From Trichobilharzia szidati (Eukaryota > Platyhelminthes > Trematoda > Strigeidida > Schistosomatidae), in the NCBI GenBank assembly GCA_944472155.2, contig OX235272.1:100756020-100820019 (forward strand): DNA of 64,000 nt, in the 5' to 3' direction. The notes beneath the pieces are model-generated. The model searched no databases. It was not told the origin of the DNA and saw only the letters and a list, made by a program, of their open reading frames with translations. This document shows positions 43,570 to 56,944 of the stretch, piece by piece (position 1 is the stretch's first letter; every line of letters begins with the position of its first letter). The position numbers were made by a program, and so were the translations under genes.

Positions 43570-44865
43570 GTTTTTAGACGTAGTACAATGTCCTGTGTTT
43601 TATTCAGTTAAAATTTTGGGCCAACTGTTTATTCATCAATATGTGGTATCAAACCCAAAATTATTTTAAGGCTGTAAATGTACAGAAGACCTTTCAAAAT
43701 CAATTTTAAACATTTTCAGCAAAAAGAAAACAAACATTTTCAGCAGGGAAACAGGAAAAGTCATAATGTTTATCATTTTGGAATTCAATTTTCCACAGAG
43801 AGATTTTTAATGCCCGCTGTGTTGTTTAAGTGCATAACAAACATTAACATGAAAAAGTGTCAGTATTACTTACTATTTGTGTAACTATAGTCTTGTATAC
43901 ACTACTAAAGAGTAATAGTAGTAGTAGTAGTAGTATAGTAGAGATAAAATAAAAGGCTAAGCAACAAACAGTTTTCATATCATTGTGTTCAATTTTATTC
44001 AATCTTTTTATTCTCTATCTTCGAATTTTGTTGATTTCTGTGATTGAGTCGATAGTCATTTATAACAATGTGTTGTTGACAGACTGAATGAATTTCTTAG
44101 AGAAGTATAGAAAAAGCACACATTTTTTTCGCCTTAGAAACTGTGTCAAGAAAAGAATGAAAATAACTTTTTAGAATTTCGATTTATTATTTTATAAATG
44201 TCTATTTTGCTTTAGAAAATGATTGACTGATGTTTTACAACAACGTTATGGTCAGTATGATTTGCTTATATTAGGGGTTGTATAGATGTAATCTTAAACA
44301 CGACCCTGACAAAAATGTTTACATACATACATGCATACACGCACAGATACATACAGCTACAACATTGATATAACACAAAGACGAAAAGAAAGGAAAACAA
44401 ACAGAATAATTATTCTAGAGGTGATACAACATTATTGACATAATAGTTTTCCTATACAAGAACTAGAGGAAAAACTATGCCAAAAAAGAAGTGGAACAGT
44501 AAAAAATTTAACAATGGTAAATCTATCTGATTCTCATCGGGAAGTCAGTAACAGGTGAGAAAAATAAATACAAGGGATAGTAGAAATAAGCAATTTATGT
44601 AGGACATTAAACTGCTTTCGTAGAGTTTTGTTCTGAGTTCGCCTATGCGCACACAACTAATGCTGTTATGCAAAGATTGATTTCCAATACAGTGAATTAT
44701 CATTTTAGTTATCTTTGTCAATGACATTTGTGAATACGTTCAGAGTGATAACAATTGTCAGTGTCCTGTTCTAAATTATTAGAAACAAATCATATTAGCA
44801 GTGATACTGAAGCGTACAACTATGTAAGCCATAAGGTTACTCTGATAAGAGAAATCAGTGTGTAT
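43570..44865. other. No supported gene; microsatellites
   Basis: AT-rich. A TAG-triplet repeat at 43911-43938 and a CATA-type repeat at 44321-44356. Confidence 0.5.
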
Positions 44866-44869
44866 TTCC

Positions 44870-46040
44870 CTTTATTATGTGTTGATCAAATTACAACTGT
44901 ACGCATTATCATCACAGAACAAACCTTCATCTACCTCAGCTTCATTGACTTCGAAAAGGTCTTTAACAGATAGGGCTGACTTAGAGTAGACTGTGGAACT
45001 ACTTCAACACTACAGCTGGCAGTACCACGAATCTCTGTCAACCTCATTCAACAACTGGCCATATGACAGTGGCACATGTCAGGCGATCCACAATGGGAAA
45101 CTCCACGAGGCGTCTGAAGTGAATACAAGAGTATGACAAGACTGCCTAACATCACTGCTGATATTCTTAATTTTCATTGACTGGATTACGCGGCAAACTG
45201 TGTGAAGTGAGAGGACAGGAATATGCTCTACTGACCAATAAGTAGATTCTAGAAGGTCTGCATTCTGCATGTCGATGATTTATGTTTATTGTCACACACA
45301 CACAAACTCGAAGACTCGTAGGGAGGCAGGCGAAAACGAACAAACTGGCTGAAGAGGCTGACTGGCAGAGAAGACAGGACTGCAGGTGAACATAGAGAAG
45401 GTTTTAGACGGAGGTGATGAAGATAACCAACAAGCCAGAATCGGAAAGACAAGAAACGCCGTTATTAACTTGAAACCAGTTTGGAAATTTTCTGTTTCAT
45501 TCAGCCAGCCTAAAGAACAGATTTGGATTTTCAACACCAATGTGAAGTGAGTCAGTCGCTTCTTCTATATGGATGTGAAACTTGGCGAGAGTGTCACGGA
45601 AAGCATTTCCAACAAGTAACAGTCATCTTTTATCAACAGCTTCCCGCTTCGCTGGCTGGCTTCATACTGAAGATCAATTGGTCAGCCAGCCGGCCAGAAA
45701 CAATTAGTAACAAGAAAGTCTGGCTGGAAACAAACAATCAGGCGAGAGCCGATTTCTCAACAAATATGCAGAAGAAAATTGAGATATATTGAACATGCAT
45801 TGATGAGGACTTCGAATGAGATCGTACGCAATGCACGCGATTGCTCGAGTGGAATGGAGTGCTATGGGAAACGACGAGTGCGAGAGTGGCATGGAGGAGA
45901 TCGTGTGTTGGGGAGGAGCAGATGACAGATTACGGGCAATCTTGTAGTCAGCCGGCTGAAGAGGACAGCGGGAAATTGAAGAAAAGGGAGATGTGTTGTT
46001 GAGGCACTATGTTTCCCTCGTAACCCTAGAGAATAACAAT
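44870..46040 (+). pseudogene. RTE reverse transcriptase remnant and 3' end
   Basis: The plus strand shows CVDQITTVRIIITEQ and FIDFEKVFNR near 44880-44970 (the region before and at RT motif A, with its Asp), then scattered later blocks including LLYGCETWR near 45570. The 3' part matches the minus-strand ends at 1-460, 25.0-25.4 and 57.0-57.25 kb and finishes near 46035 with AATAACAATAAT. Frames are broken. The middle of the RT, including most of motif C, is eroded. Confidence 0.75.
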
Positions 46041-46044
46041 AATC

Positions 46045-47035
46045 TAGCGTGAGTGGGGTAGAATATATCATCAAAGCAATAAACATTCTACTAAGCTTCC
46101 GTTTTAGTAAACGAAAATTAATCACAAGTAGGGAAAACCAGTGATCAGTCACCGCTGGCTAACTAATAGATCCCTCAAAAAATGATTAATTTTCAATTAA
46201 TAGTTTGCTGAAATTCAACTGATTCAAAGTTAGATCACTAATTCACCTCAGTTCTGTAAATGATGTCATTTATTGACTAATTTAATTAAAAGTAAGTATG
46301 GATAAGCAGCCTGAAGTTGGATGAAAACCATGACAACTTGTTTACAAAGCTTCATACTTCATTCTCCATTCATTCTTGCTTCAGCCCAAAGCAATTAAAA
46401 TCAGGTGTATATGAAAATTGGTATTACTTAGTGAAACACCAAACAGTGAATATGAATGACGTGTAAGTAGCACTTAAATATCCAGAATGTAATGATCGAC
46501 TAACTGTTTTCCATATTTTAATCTGAATGATTCCATTTAGGGAGCATACAAATAAAGACTTGATAGGATCATCCATTTGGTTAAAAGCTGAGTGACAACA
46601 TTTTACAAATTCAAATTCCAAATGACTCAGAATCAGACAGATTGGAATATTATCATTCATACTCAGTAATAACTATATTCCTCAAAAAGAATAGAAAATA
46701 CTTGAAAAAAGAAACTTGTCAGATGTGATTTCATGCAAAATCATGTAAAGTAGGATTGATTTAAATCCTTAAGATGTTGGTCTCTCACGTTTTCGTTTAC
46801 GTGTACTTTATTCAGGTAATTAAGAAGGTAACAACTTTGTCTTTATCACATTAGAACCTTAACTTAATGCAATAGAATATGGGCACAAACAATGTGCTGA
46901 ACATTAAAAGTTTTCTAGAGACACTTCACACTCATTGATCGTTTGCGGTTAAGTGGTTTACAGAACAAAACAGTTGGACTATAATTTGCTTTGATAAAGA
47001 AAGATCCTTTGAAATTATCCATAGTCAAAAACTCA
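46045..47035. other. No supported gene
   Basis: AT-rich, nothing recognisable. Confidence 0.45.
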
Positions 47036-47039
47036 ATTC

Positions 47040-47185
47040 TCCTCAAGTTTGTTGGACCTATCTCTATCAAATGCGTGAATCCCAATTTGCTTGTGTGTTC
47101 AGAAAGAAGCAGTTAACATCAGTCTTTCCTTGCCCTGCCTAGTAGCTGGATGTCTTCACTATCTCTCTCTTCCATTTGATTAGGT
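47040..47185 (+). pseudogene. PLE endonuclease C-terminal remnant (lineage 2)
   Basis: In mixed frames the end of the endonuclease is recognisable: CVNPNLLVC-like, then SLSLPCLVAGCLH, almost the same as the minus copy at 24.06-24.1 kb. The repeat at 47330-47660 follows as a probable 3' UTR. Confidence 0.6.
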
Positions 47186-47329
47186 AATCTTTGGCTTCCC
47201 ACCCTCCCCCTTTTTTATATAGTGTAGTCTTGCTTGTCTCTTGTTTCTATGGTTTGATTTGAGCTCACTACACGTTTACCCAGTTTATTAGTCACTTATC
47301 TTCTTACGAATTTCTCGTCTTCATTCAGT

Positions 47330-47660
47330 AACTGTTTTACCATTGTGAGCATGCATACATTTGCTTTGTTTAAGCTTGCATTAACTGGAAAGAAACTATA
47401 TTAGCGTAATTTTCTGAGCACTATTCACTAAGTCCAGAACCTAGTGTCAACTGATATCATGTGAAATTTGCAAGAATGTTAAAACGTTTCTGTACATAAA
47501 CTTGACAATTTAAGTAGGCTGCAAGTAAGCATCTGTTGAGAAGTCAAGGAAATAAGCAATGATGTTACCATATTATTCTGCACAAAAACTGCTGTTCTTG
47601 CTTTATTCAAATTCATAAAGAGGAATAAATGTATGATGATTGAAGATAACTTTTCGAACT
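47330..47660 (+). repeat. Repeat shared with 32780-33110
   Basis: Same word order as the 32.78 kb copy, following a PLE end. Confidence 0.6.
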
Positions 47661-47669
47661 TAAGTAAAG

Positions 47670-49940
47670 CTAATGCAAACTTAGTGAACACAGTTATGAT
47701 AATCATCACTCTACCTTAAACTGATTTTCATTTTTATGGTGCAAGTGCTGCTTTCACTTTCGAATCAGAAGAAACAATCATAAAATCTATAGTTTGTTCT
47801 AAATTGTACAGAACAAGTCATTTGATTCAAGTTTGTTCGCTTCATTGCATACTGCCCTCCACTACGATATTTTCTCTCCGATTTGTGGGGAATGCAAAAG
47901 GCTGCAGACTGGAATATTTCCATAAATGTGTGAGGACTGACTAAAACAAAATAATAATTCGAAAAAATATATGTTTTGTTGAAGAAGGTAGTTTGGCAGC
48001 TTGAAGTTCAAGCACACTACCGATAGACAAATCTTTTGCAGCTGTTACCTTTAGTGTTTAGGGTGAAACAGTTCATGCGCATCTAACCAAAAGCTTCCCA
48101 TGAAAATAAGCTCAACTCTCCCACTCTTTCCGTAACTGTCTAAAATATGTTTTAGTCAAATTTAAATATTTAAGTTTTTTTGAAATAATAGTTTCCATAC
48201 CTATGGAAATGTCCCAGAAAATATAGAATTCCAAATTTTTGCCTGAGTGGTGAGCATTTTTATGTTTTGGTCTGAAAGCTCTGCAAACAGAAGCACCTAA
48301 CTACAAGTTCCTTCTGGAACATTTTGTCCTTCGTGTAAGGATCAAGAATCTATTTTACAGGTATCGGTGTACAAAAATATGTAATATCATAAAAAGAATT
48401 TCATTCTTCATAGCACCAAACTGTCCAGTTTACTATGTTATTTCGTCTTTTGGACTTGATGCTTTTTAATCCCTGGAATTTGTCTTTTAACAATGTCTTG
48501 CTATCAACCTTCCTTATCTTCATCCCTCTCTGTATGTATATATATACACTAATTTCACCCTCAAGCTATATAATCACAGATATATTGAGTCTGCTTGAAT
48601 GTAAAAGGAATTCCTTTCTAGACATCTTAAAAATCATTTCGTTTTCATCACATCACAGTGACTTACTCGGTACACAAAAACTAACCAAACTGGCTGTAAA
48701 ATAGTGAAAAAGTCGTGTATGTTACATCCATGAGGAAATTAACAGTGAACGGTAGAGAGAAATGTTATAGATAAAAACCAGATGAAATAAAAACGTAATG
48801 AAGTGAAAAAAACTAACTTCAAGGATGAATTTCCAATTTTTCATAAGTTAACTGCTCTGCATATTTCAGGCGTTAAAATATGGGTTACCTTAGCATAAAC
48901 AGGTTAGAGAAATTCTATATTCATACACACCTGTGTTTATAACAGATGATTTGGCTTTTGTGCTTTCATCTGGGGATTAAAAATTACTTAGATGCTGTAA
49001 AGTCAAATTGAGAAAAGAAATTCTCTTTCCATTATAAAATCAAAATGAAACACGATCAATATACTCGGCTGCATAACAGCAGGTGGGCTGGAATTCATCA
49101 GCATCATATTCCTAATTCATAAGTCAATCATCGATTGTAGACAGAAAGAAAGCCATATATCAGCGGCATTTTGTTTTCCGAAATTCAGATAAGGCGTTAG
49201 TTAATATCCTTATCACTGAGTCTCTGAAGAACTGAGAATGAAAAGGGAAGTTTAGAAACTAGAAATGCATTGGATTCAACTGTTCTTAGTATCAGTTTCC
49301 ATCGTGTAGCATTCAGTTTCACTTAGCTGATCGAATGAAGTGTAAAGAAAACAGATTTAAACCATACAACCTAGAGAAGAAAACAACTTCAAAAGGCTTT
49401 CCAACCCGTATTATGTTTCAGAACACTGGGATAAGTACGGAGCAAATGTTCATATACATATATAGTGAATATTAACTTAGTTGTCTGTGTTTGTTCACGC
49501 TACAATCTAGAAAGTGCACTTCATTCTGGTTATAGTTTATAAACTAGGTAGCTTTCTGTCTGCTTGAATGCAAACATAAAAATCTATGTTATTTTGCCAA
49601 TGAATGTCCCATAGTGTAATGTAGTTCTTTCAACTTTAACTACTATTTAAATACCAACTAGTAGATCTGTATCTATACTGACAAGAGCAGCAGGGGATAA
49701 ATAATTTAGTGACGATTATCTTCCAAATCGAAATGGACACTTTCACGTTTGCCTGAAGTTTTCAATTTGACAACTGAATTCGTAATTTTCAAATTCCATA
49801 GTTCGAGGTGAAAACCAACCACATCTTCCTTTAGAAAGCAAAATATGTGGATCACAAAACTGGGTTTGCTCGATACCATGAGTGGAAAACAAGCAGAGTA
49901 GCTTGATAGTGTAAATTTAGCTGAGTCTGTCTGCGTATGT
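47670..49940. other. No supported gene
   Basis: AT-rich. The frame at 48435-48704 is hydrophobic but shows no splice or homology support. Confidence 0.45.
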
Positions 49941-49944
49941 CACT

Positions 49945-50125
49945 GATTAACTCGATGGCATAGCGGTTAGGAATCTCGCCCACCATGTACATGGTCTGAG
50001 GTTCGATCCCCCGCCGACGCACACCTGATATCTATGGTCAGCCTGCTAACTTTGGGCCACCGATATCACATTCTGAAAATTTCATACTTGCACTAAAATA
50101 CTGTGTGGAATCAAGCTATTATAAA
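49945..50125 (+). mobile_element. tRNA-derived SINE (family T)
   Basis: A box in GATGGCATAGCGGTTAGG, B box GGTTCGATCCCCC, then a body matching the copy at 9219-9424 (ending GTGTGGAATCAAGCTA). No ribozyme seen. Confidence 0.75.
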
Positions 50126-50129
50126 ATTT

Positions 50130-51140
50130 AAAATTTAAATTTATTCCAAATCTGGTTAGTTAACGTTACTGATTCTAAACTACTAATTTCAACGAGCAGT
50201 GTACACCGTCAGGAGATTTACTGTTCTAATATGTCTTAAGATATTGTTTTGCATGCAAACAAATATATCTGTTGTTAAGTAATAATTAAACCAGGAAGCT
50301 GACAAACACAAGGCTGTAATTTCTATTAGTTCTGAAGCAAAACAACAGGCAAGAATTTAAATAACACTGAACGTATATTTTTGTCGTGAACTACTCTTAT
50401 ATAATACTTACAAGTAACAACAGTTTTATTCTGGCGATTATGTGTACACACCATAGAGAGTTCTGGGAGTAATTTCTTCACTGTATAGAATCTTCATGGC
50501 ATAGCGCGGTGTAGTTCTCATCATGAGAGTACTTATTTTCACTTTCCATTGGGGCTTTGGGGCACAAACTTTGCTGGCTTTTTATTGGAAAGGGGTAATT
50601 TAAGTTCGGTTTTCCATTTAGACGAATTTGAAGAAAAATTAGTACCGTTTACTAAGAAAATATAATTTTCTTCAAGAAATAGGACTTCGAGGCATTAAGA
50701 AAGAGTAAAGCTCAAAATAGAATCAATCACCCTAAGATTTTCAAATGAATTCACCTATCAAAGCATTTGGAAAAGAGAAATGAGTACATCAGAGTTATAC
50801 TATTCTGTCAATGAATGAAAGATTTACTGAATATCCTCCTTTTTTGTTTCGGCGTTTTTGTCTAACTGATGTTACGATAAGCTCCTGTAGGTTACTTCTG
50901 AGTCACTTAACTTTTCACTTATCATTCAAGTGAATAATCTATGGTCTTTCTGGGCAATAGTTTTTACAGTAGATAGAAAACATCAGAAAATTCATATAAG
51001 TACATCTTCCTAATGCAATGGACATAGTGGCCTTTATGAGGAAGAAACTAGCGTTATCAACAACTCCAGGACGGATGAAAAAATTTTAAAGGAAAGGATC
51101 AAATGTGTTCCCACATTTTTATTAAAAGAAGAGGTCCGGT
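50130..51140. other. No supported gene
   Basis: AT-rich, nothing recognisable. Confidence 0.4.
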
Positions 51141-51144
51141 GAAT

Positions 51145-51335
51145 CAGATACTTAGGGGTAGAACGCTAACCAACTAAAAACATGATCGCGGATCGATTCC
51201 TTGCCGACACACTCATGAACCTCACCTGGCTTGATTTGATCCCATGGAGGATATAGGGTTGGGCTTTAGGGTGATAAAAACAACACATGCGCTAATTAAA
51301 CTTCAAAGAATAGAGCTTGAAGCCTTATGCCTCAC
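51145..51335 (+). mobile_element. Possible tRNA-derived SINE, unclassified
   Basis: TAGGGGTAGAACGCTAACC and CGGATCGATTCC resemble weak A and B boxes at tRNA-like spacing, with the word CCGACACAC after them as in other SINE heads here. Single copy in the window. Confidence 0.35.
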
Positions 51336-51339
51336 TTGG

Positions 51340-54190
51340 AATACAAAACGAATGAAAAAGAGAAATGTCATTATTGAATGGTCCTTCTTAACACATTCAT
51401 AAAACACAACTAGAAGCAGCTACTAGCTTCTATGACTTTCAGACTTAAAGGAGAGAATTATGCATTGATTATTTGATGCTGAGCAAACTATCGATATCCC
51501 TCACAGAATATCCGTTCAAAAAGCTGTGTTTTAAACCTTTTCATGGATCATCTGTGAGAGTCCATAACTATAACCTCATAGTTTTGAAAAGACTTGAGTT
51601 GTAGATTTAATCATTATCGCATTCCAAATGATAGAAACCAAATTTTTATAAGGGCATCATGGAAAGCAACCTGACTATCGCCATTGCTTGATCCACTGAA
51701 CACTTTAAGGTGTCACTGTGACGGCAGGATGCAGTAGTATTCCGTAACAGAATTGTATATTTAGCAAAATGCCGTACAGCTATAGCGAAATACAGGAATC
51801 CTACATTGAAATCTTGATTCGTATGTGTTCCTTGTATTGTCTTTGTTTTTTTTCCTTTCATGCCTTCTGCATTACTTCACAATGGTCTCCAATCAATCTG
51901 TTGCTCTGCTATTCAATATTCTTTCAAAAGACAACACACACACACAACGCGTTGGATACAAAATCTTGTCACTAGCATAGGCAGCAGAATAACGAAATCA
52001 TTTGGATGTCGAAAATGAAGTGGCTTTTTGTTAATTTAGTAGGCTTGCGAATTACCAGAATTAGGACCTAGATAATGATGGAAACACTAAGACAGAATGT
52101 GATGTCGGTCACCCTTACTGTTATTCTTGAGCGAGAATGAGAAAATTGTCCCATTTTTTTTCTGTGAAACTATGCGTCTCTCATACTCTGTATTTCTATG
52201 GTTCAGCATGTTTGTCACGCACGTATACAGATAAAAACAAGTATTTCACGAGTAATCTGTGAATAGATTTTTGTATCATTGATAACAATCTAGCAAACGT
52301 GTTTCCGTTATTAACTTTAACCATGTTTCATCGTTAGACAGTAAATCCGGTTTATTTTAATGGAAAAAATATCAGCAAAAATATTCAATTATCATACCGG
52401 AATTTATTTTTACGTAAACAGCTCCGAAAGACGATATTTCTAAAAAACGATACAAATCATTATTTATACAGACTGACACAATCACCAAGGTGTATGACAA
52501 AGGCTATCAAATGTGCCAGCTTGTAAATATGTCGCCGGTCTGCCAGGCGGAGAAGTTGAGTCTTTCACATTTCAGTTACATTTGAACTTGTATCCTTTTT
52601 CAGATGTTTATATTGAATTTAGCAGTACTTACCTAAGCACTTATGAGACAATTTCTGAGATTATTTATTCTATAGTAGTTGATTTGGTAGTAGTAGTCTG
52701 CTTGTCAATAATTTTTTAAAGTATTCAGTGAATGGGAACTGAAGCGAATGTTTTAACTGAGTAATCAGTATAGTCTAATTTCTGTTTTAGTTTTAACCCT
52801 TATTAACTTTGCATATTTAATTTTCAGTGTTTCGGCGATTAAATCAGCCGAATGAACAGGTCAGTCCTAGGAGATTTAAGGGAACAAATGACATTCCTGC
52901 TGGATTGTGTTCATGAACTAGACTTTCGCAAAGTTAAACTATGAAAATTTCATTTAGATGTGACTGTTTGTATTCTTACGAGTTCAAAGGATAAAATGAA
53001 CTCCGGCAATACATTGTTTTATTTGATATCTCAGCCTGTGAATACTTTTCATTGAAGCATTGCCTTGGATGGTGTTTTCCGGAATGATGTTTGTAGATAA
53101 CCACCATGAAGTCAGCAAAATTTATTGTCCAGAGATAATAAGAGCTAGGAGAAAGTTTCAATGAAAGCATACTCTCTAGATGCAAGCAGATATTTCATTT
53201 TCTACCTGCCTGATTTTTTTGCTGTATGGAGGGTTGTTTCCCTTCTATATAAAATTGTAGCCGACGTCACTTTCGCTCTTGTTTAAAGGGCAAACAAAGT
53301 TTTGTTGTGATATTTATCATTCACTTCATTCGTATTTAGTTATTTGCAGCTAATATAAGGTTAAATAGTTAAAAAAAAAATAAACCAAGAGATCCTATCC
53401 TGAAAAATAGTAAAATAAGTGAAGCATAAGGAAAGGAAGCGTGCTTGCCATGTACGTACTGCACAGTAAGTAAAGGTAGCCTAATTTTCAGAAATACTTT
53501 ATTTCATCAATGTTTATGTGCACAAATATACAGATATGTACACCCCAACAGAATGTCATGAAACGTTATTGATAGATTTCAGATGAAATAATATTCATTT
53601 TTCAACTGATTTACGGGAGAAAGTCCTTTTCTATAACTTGTTTTCATGTCATATTATTAGGAGAGCAAATGTTGGAAATAGCATTATATACTATTGCAAT
53701 AGTAGAAGACGAGAGACATGGTAAAGGAATATTTACTTCCAATTTGGTATCCCTATTTAGCCAAATTCTGTACACCTTATCTTCAACGCACCATTTGTAC
53801 AGATCTTCCGTGTTGTTCTACTTCTGCCGTTCTTTTCATATTATGTGTGTTTCTTTGTGTTCGTTTCACGTCTCCCATATATCCCCTCAACTGTATATCA
53901 TTTACCCTCTCTGACATCAAATCTATTTCCCTGCTATTTGATGTTTATTTGCCGAAAAACATCTCCTTATATATATATATACTACTGATAAATCTTATTA
54001 GTAGCACACATCACCTTGTAAATTCATTCAATGTGAATCTTGGGGGAACAACTGAGAGGGTACTTTAAAAAGTAGTAATAAGGGATTTTCAAAATAAGAT
54101 AAGGAATATTCGTATTTATTGAAAAATTTTCAGATCATTTGAATGACAGTCATCAGCAATGCAACATAAGACGCGTCAGTCGTCCTTTCT
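51340..54190. other. No supported gene
   Basis: AT-rich. Short frames (for example 52513-52719 and 53718-54068) have no domain or splice support. A TA microsatellite lies near 53971-53984. Confidence 0.45.
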
Positions 54191-54194
54191 GCGA

Positions 54195-54300
54195 CTTATA
54201 ATGCTGGATGTACCTGCATCCAAGTGAGCAATACTGTTTGGTTTTAGAGGCATGAAACCGAAGGCCAACGTTTTAAACATCAAAGAGTTCTTTGCCAAGC
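54195..54300 (-). mobile_element. Sm-alpha-like fragment (family A), old
   Basis: On the minus strand, TGCAGGTACATCCAGC is the stem I entry of the family A ribozyme, preceded by TTGCTCACTTGG in the position of the head-to-ribozyme spacer. The core beyond is scrambled. Confidence 0.45.
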
Positions 54301-54304
54301 TATC

Positions 54305-55090
54305 TTATTACAATACACAGGCTTGAAAGTATTCATTACGTAAACACTGTCTTACTGATCAATCAAGGAGTTGGCTTTAGTTTGTTCCTAAGTGTGAATT
54401 CTTAGACATTCAGCTTATAAAAGTACACACACTGATTCATTCTACTTTCACCTTCAACACTTCTTTAAGGTTTATATTACCTTCTATTTTATGTCCCCAT
54501 TGGTATCTTAAGCGTCATTCATCGGTGAAAGTGTTTAATCTCTTCTAATTGAGATAAACTAGTTTTGTGATAATCAATCACTTTACACTTAGTTACTTTA
54601 CACTTAGTTAGATTTCTTCTATGTAAAGTAAGGTATCTGTTTACCTTTAGGCAACAGGTTAGAAAACAAAATCATTAATGCTTAAGGAAATAATTACACG
54701 GTAATTAGAATGATGGTGAATAGAACTCATGTTAATTCAAAGGAAACATAAACATATATATTCGGGAGTAAATAGAGTACCGAAGCAGTTAAAATTAAGT
54801 GATTTCATTTAGGAAAACAACTACTGTTTGATAAGAGAATAATGTTAACTTTAGGCGGTGATTAAAAATTTTAAAAAGAAAGTTATAAACGTTAGAATAA
54901 AATGTGGCTTGAATGAATTAATCTGATGAATCTAATTAAACCATTTCATACCCATTTTAGCTGTTGCTTTTGTTTTTATCATTTTATTTTCTATCTACTA
55001 TATAAGAGGTTTTTGAAACAAAACAAACTCTTAGCTATACCCAGTGTCTAACTAGACAGTATTCTTCTGGAAAAAAAGAAATAGTCATTT
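54305..55090. other. No supported gene
   Basis: AT-rich, nothing recognisable. Confidence 0.4.
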
Positions 55091-55174
55091 GCTTGAAATA
55101 TGACTTTGCATTAATTAGAAGGACAAATTACAAAACAAGATCAATGGCGAATAAAATCTAACGGACCTATTTCA

Positions 55175-55442
55175 TCTTGATTTTATGGTAGACCAAAAGA
55201 ACACAAACCAAACATTCCCTTACGACCAGTCCTTTCGCTGACAGGAACACCAACATATAATCTGTCTAAAGAACTTTTCAGAAAATTAAAGTGCTTAGCA
55301 GAATCACGTGACCATTCTATCAATCAGCCAATCCAATTTTTAAAGGAAGTCGAAAGAATTCAGGCAAATGACAATGAAATAATGGTCTTTGATGTCACAG
55401 CATCATATAGTTCAATTGGTTCAAAACTAGCAAAAGAAACTG
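55175..55442 (+). pseudogene. PLE reverse transcriptase fragment (lineage 1)
   Basis: It encodes FYGRPKEHKPNIPLRPVLSL, NLSKELFRKLK and VFDVTASYSSIGSKLAKET, i.e. RT motif 2 up to the first catalytic Asp block, closely related to the young PLE at 41550-41830. It starts at almost the same RT residue as that copy and ends abruptly at the RTE junction near 55442. Confidence 0.82.
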
Positions 55443-55499
55443 TGCATAAGGCTAGCAACGCCATCCTGTAAACAAAGTTGCTACAGAAACTTCAGCACG

Positions 55500-56445
55500 A
55501 TGATTCTCCTCTCAACAAAAGAAAACGTCTGTGTGGGGACATGGGACGTAGGCACTGTACATGAGACTGGCAAAGCTGTCCAGATTGCAAACGAAATGAA
55601 AAGATACAGAATTCAAGTACTGGAAATGTGCTAAAGGAGATGAAATGGGAGCGGACTCAACAAATTGTCAACAGGAGAGTCAGTGATCTACTCCAGTCAC
55701 CCAGAAGACAACAACATGCACACCGAGGGCGTGGCTATCATGATGTCATCAATGGCAACGAAGGCCCTGATGCAATGGGAGGCGATCTCGCCCAGGATAA
55801 TGACCGCCAGATTCAACTCCAAAGGAAGGAAAGTGTCAGTTATACAATGCTATGCACCCACGAACAACGCAGACTTCGGAAAGAAAGAAGAATTCTACAG
55901 ACAACTACAGGCAACAATGGACAATACTCCAGTTGGTGAAATTAAAATACTGATGGGAGACATGAACGCCAAACTGGGGTCAGACAACACAGGAAGAGAA
56001 CTCATCATGGGTAGAGAAGCTCTCGGAGAAACCAATGAAAACGGAGAACTCTTCGCTGACTTCTGCACCTTCAATGAACTAGTGATTGGTGGTAGTGTAT
56101 ACAAGCACAAGGATATCCATAAGGGTATATGGGTATCATCAGATGGACGAACCAAAAACCAAATTGGCTTCATCTCAATGCTGTCCAAGGAAGTGGAGAC
56201 GCAGCTTACTGGACACGAAAGTAAGAAGAGGAGCGGAAATCGGCTCAGACCACTATCTTGTACAAGGAACACTCCAAATCAAATTAAAAGCTTTCAGAGA
56301 AACAGGAGCTGCAGACAGACCACAAGCCATGTTCAATACTCAAAAACTGAGGGATCAGGCCACAAAGGACATCTTCACTACAAACATAAGGAAAAGGGCG
56401 GAGACACAAATCAACACTAACGAAGAGACTAGTTTTGAAATATGA
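55500..56445 (+). pseudogene. RTE apurinic-type endonuclease domain
   Basis: Starting at an ATG at 55500 the frame reads VCVGTWDVGTVHETGK, has two stops near 55631-55642, and continues from 55665 as LSTGESVIYSSH, SVIQCYAPTNNADF, ILMGDMNAKLGSDNTG (the GDxNA catalytic block), FNELVIGGSVYKHKDIHKG and TKNQIGFIS, where the usual NQIDHI Asp is Gly. After a frame change near 56225 the other frame carries IGSDHYLVQG, the SDH catalytic block. RTE endonucleases nick target DNA. The domain is complete in order but cannot be expressed from this copy. The RT part is absent. Confidence 0.85.
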
Positions 56446-56751
56446 CTTAGCATTAATTAGAAGAAAGACTGAAATATGCTGTGATCCATTCAGTTTCATG
56501 AGCCTGTTGTTCTGTTTTCTGCTTTTACCTTTTATTGACTAGACATTCCTCCTTTTGAATTTTATTTTCACACAGACAAATAGGTGTCTTCTTGGGCACA
56601 TTGTGGGACTAATAAACGCCAGTCTTTAAACTCATATGAATATTTATTTTAGCCGTTTGACTCTACGAACATTGACTGAACCGATGGATAAAGAAAATGT
56701 AAGCCCTATTTCAAGTTAAGTACGCATTACGAAAATAAAAACAGCAATAGT

Positions 56752-56873
56752 TTTGCAATTAATAGTGTTCTCTGAGCTGGTTGGTTTAGTTGCGAAGCTT
56801 TCGTCGTCCAGCTCAGAGAACACTATTAATTGCAAATCATCCACCTGAGCTACAAATCTTCTCTATTACAGTA
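56752..56873. mobile_element. Mini-PLE: two inverted ends without coding body
   Basis: Arms 56752-56780 and 56808-56836 are perfect 29-base inverse complements around a 27-base loop that includes GCGAAGCTTTCGTC, the 3' half of the PLE ribozyme region. The right end (56837-56873, CATCCACCTGAGCTAC) matches the end of the young PLE at 43300-43333. Confidence 0.75.
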
Positions 56874-56944
56874 ATAGTTTACCACGGGATATCCGGATGA
56901 AATGCTGTGCACCAAACGATGCAAATTTTGAGTTAGGTGTGATG

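Larger units (their letters stand above)
55097..56466. mobile_element. Composite insertion: PLE piece plus RTE piece between direct repeats
   Basis: The words TTGAAATATGACTTTGCATT at about 55097 and TTGAAATATGACTTAGCATT at about 56438 extend to near-identical 29-base direct repeats. Between them lie, in the same orientation, a PLE RT fragment and an RTE endonuclease fragment. Confidence 0.6.
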
